This document shows positions 1-8,073 of a stretch of 64,000 nt of DNA, in pieces. The notes below the pieces were generated by a model that saw only the letters and a list, made by a program, of their open reading frames with translations, ran no database searches and was not told the origin of the DNA. The translations under genes and the position numbers were made by a program. The first letter of the stretch is position 1, and each line of letters begins with the position of its first letter. Origin of the DNA: Candidatus Syntrophocurvum alkaliphilum (GTDB lineage: Bacteria > Bacillota > Syntrophomonadia > Syntrophomonadales > Syntrophomonadaceae); assembly GCF_009734445.1 (NCBI RefSeq), contig NZ_CP046457.1, positions 1,544,001 to 1,608,000 of the forward strand, read 5' to 3'.

Positions 1-349
1 CCGGAACTGTATAGGAAAGTCTATCTACCTTGTCTGTAGATGATAAAAGCTTACCACTAAGCACATGCTCTCCAGTAAATATGTCATTTACTGCTATCAT
101 TCCTACAACTGAATCTTTATCTGCAACTACATCGGAATGAGTAAATTTAGCTGGCACCTGCTCTACAGTGACTTGTGAGCTGTTTATTACTGTATCCTTT
201 TCGATGTTTTCTACAGCTGTTACTACATCTATTAAATCATCTGGTTCATAACGCACCTTTACTTCTTGAATATATTGATAAGTTAGAATTGCGGCTAAAA
301 ATCCGCACACAGCTGCAATTATCCAATATTTTTTCGATCCTTTTAACAA
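1..349 (-). CDS. cpaB: Flp pilus assembly protein CpaB/RcpC (partial, runs off the left edge)
   Basis: N-terminal 116 residues of a CpaB/RcpC-type protein, which in the Tad system sits at the outside of the membrane and helps assemble Flp pili. The first 25 residues are a short basic start followed by a single membrane segment (WIIAAVCGFLAAILTY). After it comes the beginning of a SAF-like domain (VVTAVENIEKDTVI..., then VPAKFTHSDVV). The start is a TTG preceded by a strong AAAGGGAGGG ribosome binding site. It is the last gene visible of the leftward pilus operon, 15 bp after the TadG-like gene. The C-terminal part and the expected CpaE/TadA/TadB/TadC genes would lie beyond the left edge. Confidence 0.8.
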   Translation of the reverse strand, partial: MLKGSKKYWIIAAVCGFLAAILTYQYIQEVKVRYEPDDLIDVVTAVENIEKDTVINSSQVTVEQVPAKFTHSDVVADKDSVVGMIAVNDIFTGEHVLSGKLLSSTDKVDRLSYTVP

Positions 350-364
350 CTTGTTTCCCTCCCT

Positions 365-1276
365 TTATTTATAAAGCTCAACTCCATATAGTCCAAAATC
401 CAATCCATTAGGATCTATATCTCCAAGTGTTACATAATCTATAAAAGTCCCTCTTATTTCCTTAGGTCCATGATGATATTGTTCAACAAAAAACGCGGCA
501 AAGCTTAAAACTCTAACTTTTTCAACTTGCCCTGAGGAATTAACTTGCTGTATATCAACTACAGGAACAATCATAATACGTGAACAGCCAGGTTTATGTG
601 ATTCGGGTGTACATCCATGATTACAATCAGCAACTAAAGTTTCCACACTTTTCATTGTTGACATATTTACTCCTCGTTCTCCATCTATAACATCAGCAAC
701 CTCTATTGTTCCTGGATATCCCTCTTCAATATTTTGTTTAATTACTGAAGTTCCCGTTCCACCTAGTTCTAATAAATAACACCATGAACCTTCACTCGCA
801 TTATCAGGCCTTAAAACTGTGGGTTCTCCTTTTTGAATATTAGACCATAATACACCAAAGGGTCTAATACCAGCTGTTCCTACCAAGGGTCCTGTTCTCG
901 CTGTTGCTGTAGCTGGAACTTCAGCAGAATCATAGCCTAATACCCTTGCAAATAGCAGATTAACATCTCGATTTGCTGTCCCTGTAATTTTTTCATCTCC
1001 ATCTAACTCAAATGTAAATTCACCATCAGATAACCCATTACTACGTGCATAGTTTTCTGCAACTTGCAGAGCACTAGATGTATTATTGGGGAGTTCTTGT
1101 GCTCCCGCTAGTACGGCACTATCCAAAGCATTTACTAATTTAGCCCGATTAACATATAGTAACCCTGCATCAGTTACTAATGCAGCAAAGCCACAAAAAG
1201 TCATCATAGCTGCAGCAACCAACACCAACACTGTACCCTTTTCTTCTTTTACTAGTCTTAAAAAAATGCTCTTCAC
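365..1276 (-). CDS. TadG-like pilus-associated protein
   Basis: About 303 residues. The N-terminus has the TadE/TadG pattern: a short charged stretch ending in EEKG, then a hydrophobic helix (TVLVLVAAAMMTFCGFAALV), then the DAGLLYVNRAKLVNALDSA motif typical of the TadG N-terminal domain. The rest is an extracellular part with Cys residues around the CNHGCTPESHKPGC stretch, possibly disulfide-bonded or metal-binding. In the family these minor pseudopilins are anchored by the N-terminal helix and act in pilus assembly or surface attachment. I chose the GTG start at 1276 because GAGGTG lies 6 bases upstream; an in-frame GTG at 1285 is the longer option. It sits 6-15 bp after the TadE gene in the same operon. 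Confidence 0.8.
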   Translation of the reverse strand: MKSIFLRLVKEEKGTVLVLVAAAMMTFCGFAALVTDAGLLYVNRAKLVNALDSAVLAGAQELPNNTSSALQVAENYARSNGLSDGEFTFELDGDEKITGTANRDVNLLFARVLGYDSAEVPATATARTGPLVGTAGIRPFGVLWSNIQKGEPTVLRPDNASEGSWCYLLELGGTGTSVIKQNIEEGYPGTIEVADVIDGERGVNMSTMKSVETLVADCNHGCTPESHKPGCSRIMIVPVVDIQQVNSSGQVEKVRVLSFAAFFVEQYHHGPKEIRGTFIDYVTLGDIDPNGLDFGLYGVELYK

Positions 1277-1291
1277 TTTATACACCTCACT

Positions 1292-1702
1292 CTAACGCTC
1301 TACTCGCATAGTATAGTTTGCTGATAGTGGAAAAGGATTAGGTAATACCCCAGAAATAAATGGCATTATAATAGGAACTGTATAATCTACATTAACTTCT
1401 AATGCTTCCCCTTTGCTTCTCTGAGAATAGGTAGGAGTTATAGTTATGGTCACGTTTTCTTCATCTAACCAAGTAATGTTTTCATATATAAGCTCTTCTA
1501 TTTGGGTATCGTTATTACCAACAACACCATGCCTTACTCCATCACGAGCTAAGTTGTTTATAACCATTAAAGAGCCAAATATTCTGCCAAACTCAAAAAT
1601 ACCCATAAAGAATAACAACAATATGGGTATAACTAATGCCATTTCTACTAAAGCCTGACCTTCTTCTCTTTTTGTAAATTTTTTTCTTATCTTTTGTATC
1701 AT
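1292..1702 (-). CDS. tadE: TadE family minor pilin
   Basis: 136 residues. Residues 10-40 carry the TadE signature: KREEGQALVEMALVIPILLL, a prepilin-like charged stretch with Glu at position +5 of the hydrophobic helix, followed by a membrane helix. The remainder is a beta-rich extracellular domain ending at NYTMRVER. TadE proteins are processed pseudopilins of the Tad apparatus. The start lies just behind the prepilin peptidase stop codon, with GGTGG upstream, so the two are translationally coupled. Transcription continues into the TadG-like gene. Confidence 0.85.
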   Translation of the reverse strand: MIQKIRKKFTKREEGQALVEMALVIPILLLFFMGIFEFGRIFGSLMVINNLARDGVRHGVVGNNDTQIEELIYENITWLDEENVTITITPTYSQRSKGEALEVNVDYTVPIIMPFISGVLPNPFPLSANYTMRVER

Positions 1703-1703
1703 T

Positions 1704-2219
1704 TTACCACCAGCCTTTAAAAAAGGTTGCTAGTACACCTAACCCTATAACTACACCGTAGGGAAAGTAAATTCTATTTTGTTCTTCCCCATTTATATCT
1801 GTTATTTTGGCAACACCAGCACGAGCTAAAATAGCTCCTCGATAGATTCTATTTAATGTTTCCTTCAATCGATTTTTAAAGAGTAATAGTATGATAGCTA
1901 CTACTCCACCAAATAATGCAGTCCATAAAAATACGTTAAAAGCAAAAACACTACCCATTATAGCTCCTATCATGCCTAAAAGCTTTACATCACCAGCCCC
2001 CATACCACCCATAGCAAAGGGCAAAAACATTAAAACAATACCCGCCGCAAATCCTTTTAGGCAAAACAGGAACCCAGCTAAGCCATCTGTATATATATGA
2101 AAAGACAACGCAAAAACCAAACCAATAACTATTAACCAGTTAGGTATACGTCGTTCTTTAATATCAAAAATCATCGCTATTATAACTAAAGCTGCTAATA
2201 CATAAATCAGCATCATCAT
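1704..2219 (-). CDS. cpaA: Type IV prepilin peptidase of the A24 family (CpaA/TadV)
   Basis: 171 residues, almost entirely membrane-spanning (about 5-6 helices). Both catalytic aspartates of A24 leader peptidases are visible: Asp19 in FDIKERRIPNW and Asp77 in the GxGD motif MGGMGAGDVKLLG. It is the short form without the N-methyltransferase domain, as is usual for Tad systems. It should cleave the leader of the Flp pilin encoded just upstream and of the TadE/TadG pseudopilins downstream. Three ATG codons follow each other (2219, 2216, 2213). The GGGGG ribosome binding site is best spaced for the third, so the true start may be 2213. Confidence 0.88.
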   Translation of the reverse strand: MMMLIYVLAALVIIAMIFDIKERRIPNWLIVIGLVFALSFHIYTDGLAGFLFCLKGFAAGIVLMFLPFAMGGMGAGDVKLLGMIGAIMGSVFAFNVFLWTALFGGVVAIILLLFKNRLKETLNRIYRGAILARAGVAKITDINGEEQNRIYFPYGVVIGLGVLATFFKGWW

Positions 2220-2231
2220 TCCCCCAAAAGA

Positions 2232-2265
2232 GAAAAATAAAGCCCTACTTTAGGTGAAGCAGGGC
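2232..2265 (-). terminator. Hairpin terminator/attenuator between the pilin and prepilin peptidase genes
   Basis: On the minus strand GCCCT (2261-2265) pairs with AGGGC (2242-2246) with extra TT/AA pairing inside, followed by a T-rich run (2232-2240). It lies inside the operon, just after the Flp pilin. Partial termination here would give far more pilin mRNA than assembly-gene mRNA, as is common for major pilins. Confidence 0.6.
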
Positions 2266-2282
2266 AAGAACATAATTTAACT

Positions 2283-2459
2283 CTATTCTCCTTCTCCTGA
2301 TAAAGTTTCTGCTACTCCAGTAAATGTGTCTAAGACTCCATCACCAATCAATTCTAGTGCTCCAATAGCAACTATCGCTACCAACGCCAAAATCAACCCA
2401 TACTCAACCATACCCTGACCTTCTTCTTCTTTAAATAATCTTTTAATTATTTCCAACAT
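2283..2459 (-). CDS. flp: Flp/Fap family major pilin
   Basis: 58 residues, a typical length for Flp pilins. The sequence begins MLEIIKRLFKEEEGQGMVEYGL, giving a short basic leader, a Gly before the processing site, and the conserved Glu/Tyr pair (GMVEYG) of the Flp motif. A hydrophobic helix (ILALVAIVAIGAL) and a short acidic tail follow. The start has a perfect GGAGG site 7-8 bases upstream. It is the first gene of the leftward Tad operon and is followed by a hairpin that probably limits readthrough into the peptidase gene. Confidence 0.92.
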   Translation of the reverse strand: MLEIIKRLFKEEEGQGMVEYGLILALVAIVAIGALELIGDGVLDTFTGVAETLSGEGE

Positions 2460-2574
2460 TTTGTCGCCTCCTCAAAATAAATGGTATTTTTTATCTTGAT
2501 TTAATGATAATTGTAAATAGATGAAAAAACTATCAACTAGAAGTTTCATTTTTTAACCCAAAATAGTCTCTATT

Positions 2575-2633
2575 AACACAAAGGAACATGGTCCTGTATT
2601 GTTAAACAATACAGGACCATGTTCCTTTGTGTT
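2575..2633. repeat. Perfect 29-bp inverted repeat with one central base
   Basis: Left arm 2575-2603 and right arm 2605-2633 are exact reverse complements around A2604. The core reads GGAACATGGTCCTG on one side. On the plus strand it is followed by a T-rich stretch, but no gene reads into it from that side. On the minus strand it lies 65 bp after the YitT gene and could stop that transcript, though no T-run follows there. The length and perfection resemble a mobile REP-type palindrome more than a simple terminator. Confidence 0.7.
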
Positions 2634-2697
2634 GTTTTATTATTAATCTTGTACTGAAAGGAAATTTGGTAGTTTGCACTATAAGTAAACTACTTTA

Positions 2698-3564
2698 CTA
2701 AAAATCAAAATCCGATGATTTAAAACCTTGTCCAAACACTTCAGAAGATTCACTTATAATCATAAATGCTTCATCATCAACTTGTAAAACCATTTCTTTT
2801 AAACGGGGTAGTTGGCTCCTACCTATAGTCACCATTATAATATGTTTTTGGTCTCCTGTGTAAGCTCCACTTCCAGAAATGTATGTACAGCCTCGATTGA
2901 TATTTTTAATTATTGTATTAGCAATATATTCATATTGTTCAGAAATAATAAAAACTGTTTTGGATTTTGCTGGACCTGCCTCAACCGAATCTATTACTTT
3001 TGAGGTGACTAAAATTGATATAGCTGAAAAAAGGGTTAGCTCTAGACTAGCAGTAAATAAGAAAAGTAATATAACTAATAGATTAGTTACAAAAAAAGTA
3101 TCACCTATAGCATAACCTCTAAAGCGTTTAAATAGTACAGCTATAATTTCTAAGCCACCTAAGGAGCCTTTGCTACGAAAAGCTAATCCGATACCTAAAC
3201 CTGCTAATGCACCTCCAAAAATAGAAGCTAGAAAAAGGTCGGTTATGTTAAAGCTAAAGGGTTCGGTTAGCGGTAAGAACAATGATAAAGATAAAGTTCC
3301 AATAAGACTATATAATGCAAATCGCCTACTTACATATTTATATCCAGCAATAAAAATAGGTACATTCAGGATTATATACCCTAACCATACACTTAATCCG
3401 GTTATATATTGAAGTATAATAGCTACTCCTGATATACCTCCGGTTAATAATCCTGCAGGTATTATTATGGTTTGAATAGCTACTGCTAATAATAAAGCAC
3501 CAGCTATTATTAGCAATATGTCTTGCCAATATATTCTTTCTATATATACTCTACTTTTTATAAT
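2698..3564 (-). CDS. YitT family membrane protein (DUF161 + DUF2179)
   Basis: About 288 residues. The N-terminal two thirds hold 5-6 membrane helices of the YitT/DUF161 type, with the family-like GLLTGGISGVAIIL near residue 40 and GIGLAFRSKGSLGGLEIIA further on. The C-terminal 80 residues form a soluble DUF2179 domain (YISGSGAYTGDQKHIIMVTI...). The role of the family is not established. The only good ribosome binding site, AAAGGAG, is 8-9 bases before an ATT codon at 3564. The alternative is a TTG at 3597 without a ribosome binding site, which would place AAAGGAG inside the gene. I therefore favour an ATT start, the second such case in this window. Confidence 0.8.
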   Translation of the reverse strand: MIKSRVYIERIYWQDILLIIAGALLLAVAIQTIIIPAGLLTGGISGVAIILQYITGLSVWLGYIILNVPIFIAGYKYVSRRFALYSLIGTLSLSLFLPLTEPFSFNITDLFLASIFGGALAGLGIGLAFRSKGSLGGLEIIAVLFKRFRGYAIGDTFFVTNLLVILLFLFTASLELTLFSAISILVTSKVIDSVEAGPAKSKTVFIISEQYEYIANTIIKNINRGCTYISGSGAYTGDQKHIIMVTIGRSQLPRLKEMVLQVDDEAFMIISESSEVFGQGFKSSDFDF

Positions 3565-3645
3565 TGTTGTTATCTCCTTTCTATAAAAGTACAACAATTA
3601 TAAATAGTATTTTAAAAAACTTATATTTTTACACCGTTAATTTGT

Positions 3646-3894
3646 CTATTTATCGTTTTTTTGTGCGTGCTCCCCTAATTCCTGCAGTAGTTTATTCATT
3701 TTATTTTCTAAATTCTCTAGTCGCTTGTAATTTTTGCTCAACCTTACCTTTTGTTTTTCAATAAACAATGGATCTGCTTTTTTAGCCTTTAGTTTTTCTA
3801 TATTTTCTAAAGCAACAGGAATATTATATTGCTTTAAATCTTCTATTTTTTTATGTGTTTGTCTTAACACTTCCAGTTTTTCTTCTTTGTTCAT
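3646..3894 (-). CDS. Small charged coiled-coil protein of unknown function
   Basis: 82 residues, rich in Lys, Glu, Leu and Asn, with heptad-like spacing (IEKLKAKKADPLF..., LSKNYKRLENLENKMNKLL), so probably a helical hairpin or coiled coil. No signal peptide, membrane segment or cysteine. The ATG has AGGTG 6 bases upstream. It stands alone, upstream of YitT and divergent from the MATE exporter. I do not recognise a family. Confidence 0.6.
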   Translation of the reverse strand: MNKEEKLEVLRQTHKKIEDLKQYNIPVALENIEKLKAKKADPLFIEKQKVRLSKNYKRLENLENKMNKLLQELGEHAQKNDK

Positions 3895-4077
3895 TTATAT
3901 CACCTCGATAATTATAACATTTAGTTAAAAAACTAATTCTATAGTTATATTGTTTTTCTTATCAATAGGTTTTATATTAGATAAAGCATTTTATTATTAA
4001 AAATTTACCATAACTACTTAGCATTTGCTATTAGTTTTAGATTTTCTAAACCATGAAAGTTATGCTTTAATCGTAAA

Positions 4078-4095
4078 ATGTAAATTTATTTACAT
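4078..4095. promoter_or_regulatory. Palindromic operator candidate upstream of the MATE exporter
   Basis: ATGTAAAT-TT-ATTTACAT is a perfect 8+2+8 palindrome ending 16 bases before the MATE start codon and just ahead of its AAGGTG ribosome binding site. The position, between a presumed promoter and the start, fits a repressor operator for drug-inducible expression. No regulator gene is adjacent. Confidence 0.4.
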
Positions 4096-4111
4096 AATAT
4101 AAGGTGTTAAT

Positions 4112-5503
4112 ATGAGGTTTAAAGGTGATTTGGAAAAAGATAATATAGGAAAACTTCTACTTACATTATCCTTACCAGCAATGATAGGTATGACAGTTAA
4201 TGCATTATATAATGTTGTGGACACCTTTTGGGTAGGAAAGTTAGGTCCTGAAGCTATAGCTGCATTAACTATTGTTTTCCCCATCCAAATGATTATGGTA
4301 GCAATCGCTTCTGGTACTGGTATAGGGCTTACTTCATTAATCTCGCGCCGTTTAGGTGAAGGTAGAAAAAATGATGCTAGTAACATTGCAGAACACGGAA
4401 TTTTATTGATTATTATATATGGATTGATTATACCTATTTTAGCAATACCTAACGCAGAAAATTTAGTAATATTTTTTGGCGCCACTCCAGAATTAATAGA
4501 ACTTGCTTCAGATTATGTTGCAATTGTTTTAGCAGGTAGTGTTTTTCTTTTTTTTGCTATAATGTCAGGCTCTATGATACAAGCAGAGGGTAATGCAGGA
4601 ACACCTATGAAATCAATGGTAGTTGGTGCAACAACCAATATGATTTTAGATCCTTTTTTAATTTTTGGTATAGGTCCCTTTCCTGCTTTAGGTGTGCAAG
4701 GTGCAGCTACTGCCACTATTATTAGTCAATTCATAGCATGTTCAGTTAACTTTAAATATTTATTCTTTAATGAAAGCCATGTTAGGCCAGCATTACTAAC
4801 CCTTAGGTTAAATCCATACATTATATTAGATATATATAAGGTTGGTTTCCCTTCAATGGTAATGCAAATAATGAATAGCGTAATTGTCGTAATACTAAAT
4901 TGGATACTTGGTGCTTATGGTTTTATTGCTATAGGTGCAATGGGTATATTTTTTAGAGTACAAGCATTAATTTTTATGCCTATAATGGGATTAGTTCAAG
5001 GTTTTCTCCCTATTGTCGGGTATGCCTACGGTGCAAAAAGACTAGATCGAATGAAGCAAGCTATCAAAAAAGCTTCCACTGTAGCTTTCATTATTATGAC
5101 TATAGGTTTTTTAGCATTTCAATTAATACCTGAAACTTTAGTTACTATTTTTAATGATGATCCCAATTTAGTAGATATTGGGGTTGAATGCATGCACTAT
5201 ATTAGTATTTTGTTACCATTAGTTGGTCCAGCAATAATTTTATCAAGTACATTCCAAGCTGTAGGTAAAGGATTTACTGCTATGTGGCTTTCTCTTTTAA
5301 GACAGGTAGTACTCTTAATACCATTTCTATTTATATTACCAAATTACTTTGGATTAAAAGGTGTGTGGATATCATTTCCGGCATCAGATATAATTTCAAT
5401 AGCAGTAACTGTACTAGTAATATATCTTTTCCTAAATAAATTAGAAACTAAAGGTTTTGAAAAAGTCCAAAACACAAAAACTATTACAGTACCTAAACGT
5501 TGA
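4112..5503 (+). CDS. MATE family efflux transporter
   Basis: 463 residues with about 12 membrane helices in two related halves, the standard size for MATE multidrug/cation antiporters. Family features include the N-terminal GNIGKLLLTLSLPAMIGM..., NVVDTFWVGKLG near residue 33, and the second-half QGFLPIVGYAYGAKRLDRM. It would export toxic cations or drugs, coupled to sodium or protons. It is monocistronic or coupled to the methyltransferase 44 bp downstream. A palindrome lies immediately upstream. Confidence 0.9.
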   Translation: MRFKGDLEKDNIGKLLLTLSLPAMIGMTVNALYNVVDTFWVGKLGPEAIAALTIVFPIQMIMVAIASGTGIGLTSLISRRLGEGRKNDASNIAEHGILLIIIYGLIIPILAIPNAENLVIFFGATPELIELASDYVAIVLAGSVFLFFAIMSGSMIQAEGNAGTPMKSMVVGATTNMILDPFLIFGIGPFPALGVQGAATATIISQFIACSVNFKYLFFNESHVRPALLTLRLNPYIILDIYKVGFPSMVMQIMNSVIVVILNWILGAYGFIAIGAMGIFFRVQALIFMPIMGLVQGFLPIVGYAYGAKRLDRMKQAIKKASTVAFIIMTIGFLAFQLIPETLVTIFNDDPNLVDIGVECMHYISILLPLVGPAIILSSTFQAVGKGFTAMWLSLLRQVVLLIPFLFILPNYFGLKGVWISFPASDIISIAVTVLVIYLFLNKLETKGFEKVQNTKTITVPKR

Positions 5504-5547
5504 TCACATAAACAAACGATAAATTTAAAAATATAAAGGGGTATTCC

Positions 5548-6708
5548 ATGAGTAAAATAGAATTTATTGCAACTGCTGCATTTGGATTAGAATCAATAGT
5601 AGCTCTTGAACTTAAAGAACTCGGCTATAATGATACAATAGTCGAAAATGGAAAGGTTACCTTTACTGCAAATAAAGATGCTATCGCTCGTTGTAATCTA
5701 TGGCTTCGATCTGCTGATAGGTTACTAATCAAAATAGGAGAATTCAAAGCAACCTCTTTTGATGAACTATTTGAAAAAAACCGAAAACTACCATGGTCTG
5801 ATTGGATTCCGGAAAACGCCAAATTTCCAGTAGAGGGTAAATCTATTCAATCTCAGTTGTTTAGTGTTTCAGATTGTCAAGCTATAGTTAAAAAATCTAT
5901 AGTAGAAAAGATGAAAGAAAAATATAAACGAAAGTGGTTTAAAGAAAACGGACCTGTTTATAAAGTCCAAGTAGCACTATTAAAAGATGTGGTTACATTA
6001 ACTATAGATACTAGTGGGATGGGACTTCATAAAAGAGGTTATAGAAAGCTTTCAGCAGAAGCACCTTTAAAAGAAACACTAGCAGCAGCCTTGGTTAGAA
6101 TTAGCCGTTGGAAGCCAGATAGAGCATTAATTGATCCATTTTGCGGTTCTGGCACTATTCCTATTGAAGCTGCAATGATAGGCCGAAATATAGCACCTGG
6201 AATTAATCGGACATTTGCTGCTGAATCCTGGAACCAAATACCTTTAAAAATATGGAAAACTGCCCGAGAAGAAGCAAAAGACTCAATAGATAATTCACAG
6301 CCACTAGGCATCCTAGGTTTTGATATAAATAAATCAGTATTAGATTTGGCTCGATACCACGCACAACAAGTTGGCCTTAAAAATGTTTTAACTTTTCAAC
6401 ATCAATCAGTTAATGATCTAAAATCTAAATATAATTATGGATATATAATTAGTAACCCTCCTTATGGGGAAAGACTTTCAGAAAAGAAGGATGTTGAAAA
6501 AACTTATGCACAAATGGGTAAGGTTTTTGAAAGTTTAGAAACATGGTCATACTATATTCTTACAGCACATGAAGGTTTTGAAAAACATTTTAGAAGAAAG
6601 GCAAATAAGAAAAGAAAGCTTTATAATGGTAGAATACAATGCTACTATTATCAATTTTATGGACCTAAACCTACTGTATTAAAAGGGCCTTTTGCTAAAA
6701 AAGACTAA
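5548..6708 (+). CDS. THUMP-domain 23S rRNA (guanine-N2) methyltransferase, RlmL/YpsC type
   Basis: 386 residues. An N-terminal THUMP region (about residues 50-160) is followed by a Rossmann-type SAM methyltransferase. Motif I is DPFCGSGTIPIEAA near residue 196 and the catalytic motif IV is NPPYGERL near residue 303, as in N2-guanine methylases of the UPF0020 family. The Bacillus orthologue is YpsC. The likely product is m2G in 23S rRNA. It has a good ribosome binding site and ends at a strong hairpin terminator. Confidence 0.88.
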   Translation: MSKIEFIATAAFGLESIVALELKELGYNDTIVENGKVTFTANKDAIARCNLWLRSADRLLIKIGEFKATSFDELFEKNRKLPWSDWIPENAKFPVEGKSIQSQLFSVSDCQAIVKKSIVEKMKEKYKRKWFKENGPVYKVQVALLKDVVTLTIDTSGMGLHKRGYRKLSAEAPLKETLAAALVRISRWKPDRALIDPFCGSGTIPIEAAMIGRNIAPGINRTFAAESWNQIPLKIWKTAREEAKDSIDNSQPLGILGFDINKSVLDLARYHAQQVGLKNVLTFQHQSVNDLKSKYNYGYIISNPPYGERLSEKKDVEKTYAQMGKVFESLETWSYYILTAHEGFEKHFRRKANKKRKLYNGRIQCYYYQFYGPKPTVLKGPFAKKD

Positions 6709-6723
6709 AGTTTATTTAATAAT

Positions 6724-6783
6724 ATGGTTCTGCTAAAAAATTTAACTATACTTTTTGCAGCAGAACCATAATCAAATTTTTTC
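6724..6783 (+). terminator. Rho-independent terminator after the rRNA methyltransferase
   Basis: ATGGTTCTGCT (6724-6734) pairs exactly with AGCAGAACCAT (6759-6769). The loop adds AAAAAA/TTTTTT pairing, and a T-run (6777-6783) follows shortly after. Confidence 0.7.
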
Positions 6784-6910
6784 TCCTCAATTTGCATATC
6801 AATAATTTAACAATTCTTAAATTTTATCTCCAAACTTATAGAAATCTTCTTTTATAGCCATACTAATAAACAAATTATAAATATATTAATTTAAATATCA
6901 CTTAATTATT

Positions 6911-6925
6911 TATTCCTAAGGAATA
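6911..6925. promoter_or_regulatory. Short palindrome upstream of the mannose cluster
   Basis: TATTCCT-A-AGGAATA is a perfect 7+1+7 palindrome 54 bases ahead of the first gene of the GDP-mannose cluster, in an otherwise AT-rich stretch with no gene (6784-6978). It could be a regulator site, but its length makes chance occurrence possible. Confidence 0.3.
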
Positions 6926-6978
6926 AGGTTATACAACAAGGCATAAAATAATTTGACCAGTATTGTGGAGGTAAAAAT

Positions 6979-8022
6979 ATGATTTCAGTTATACTTGCTG
7001 GTGGCAAGGGTCTTAGATTATGGCCTGAAAGTCGACAAGTTCGACCTAAGCAGCTTTGTAAATTTATTGATAATCGTTCTATGTTAGACCATACAATTGA
7101 CAGATTAACATATGCTGGCTCTGACAAAATAATAATCATAACTAGTGAAGACCTTCAGGAGAGTATTGAAAGTGTAATAAATCAAAGACCCGATTCACAC
7201 AAAATAGAAGTTTTAAGTGAACCGGAAGGTAGAAATACTGCTCCGGCTGTTGGTCTTGCCCTTTCAAAATATGCCACTATGACTGATGAAGTTATGGGTA
7301 TATTTCCAGCCGATCATCATGTTATGGATTCTGATGGATTTAAAGACACACTACAAAAAGCAATTGAAGCTGCTAGAAAAGGCCATTTAGCTACTGTAGG
7401 AATATCACCAAATCGGCCAGAAACAGGTTATGGCTATATTGAAAAAACCAAGTGGGAAATTGGACAGATACCAGATGTATATGAAGTAAAATCCTTTTGT
7501 GAAAAACCCGATATTGAAACAGCTCAATCGTACCTATCAAACGGAAAACATCTATGGAATGCCGGTATATATATCGGCTTAGTTGACACTTTTGTTAAAG
7601 AATTTGAAAATCACCTACCTGATATCTATGGCAGATTTTCTTCTGGGTTAGATAATTATTTGCAATCCTATTCAAACTTACCAGATATAAGTATAGATTA
7701 TGGGATAGCTGAAAAATGTAAGCGTATGGCCGTAGTTTCAGGAAATTTTGGTTGGTGTGATTTAGGCAGTTGGACCGCTTTAAGCGAATTATACGAACCG
7801 GATAATGATCAAAATATATGTACAGGTGAAGACATTATTGTTTTGAATAGCAAAAATTGTATAGTTAAGCAGCAGGAGAAAACAGTTGTATTATATGGGG
7901 TAAATGACCTTTTGTTAGTTGAAACAGATGATGTCATTTTTATATCAGATAAAAATAAATCTCAAGAGGTACGTTCCATTGTTAACAACCTTCAAGAACA
8001 AATGCGACACGACTTAATTTAA
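6979..8022 (+). CDS. manC: Mannose-1-phosphate guanylyltransferase (GDP-mannose pyrophosphorylase)
   Basis: 347 residues of the nucleotidyltransferase type that makes GDP-mannose from mannose-1-phosphate and GTP. The N-terminal signature AGGKGLRLWPESRQVRPKQL is the GGxGxRLWPxSRxxxPKQ motif of this enzyme class. The sugar-binding stretches FPADHHV, ETGYGYIEK and VKSFCEKPD are also present. It lacks the phosphomannose-isomerase half of bifunctional ManC, so mannose-6-phosphate must come from elsewhere. A GGAGG site precedes the ATG by 7 bases. It is the first gene of a four-gene rightward operon with phosphomannomutase and two carbohydrate enzymes. Confidence 0.9.
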   Translation: MISVILAGGKGLRLWPESRQVRPKQLCKFIDNRSMLDHTIDRLTYAGSDKIIIITSEDLQESIESVINQRPDSHKIEVLSEPEGRNTAPAVGLALSKYATMTDEVMGIFPADHHVMDSDGFKDTLQKAIEAARKGHLATVGISPNRPETGYGYIEKTKWEIGQIPDVYEVKSFCEKPDIETAQSYLSNGKHLWNAGIYIGLVDTFVKEFENHLPDIYGRFSSGLDNYLQSYSNLPDISIDYGIAEKCKRMAVVSGNFGWCDLGSWTALSELYEPDNDQNICTGEDIIVLNSKNCIVKQQEKTVVLYGVNDLLLVETDDVIFISDKNKSQEVRSIVNNLQEQMRHDLI

Positions 8023-8056
8023 AATAGTCGTGTCTAAATTTTTTATTCCAATTTAT

Positions 8057-8073
8057 AGGAGGCGATTTTTATT
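8057..8073 (+). promoter_or_regulatory. Ribosome binding site defining an ATT start codon for phosphomannomutase
   Basis: A perfect AGGAGG (8057-8062) is followed by 8 bases and ATT (8071-8073). The frame is closed upstream by TAG at 8056. No ATG, GTG or TTG occurs between that stop and the ATG at 8206, yet the conserved N-terminus FRQYDIRGI is encoded from this ATT onward. Confidence 0.75.
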
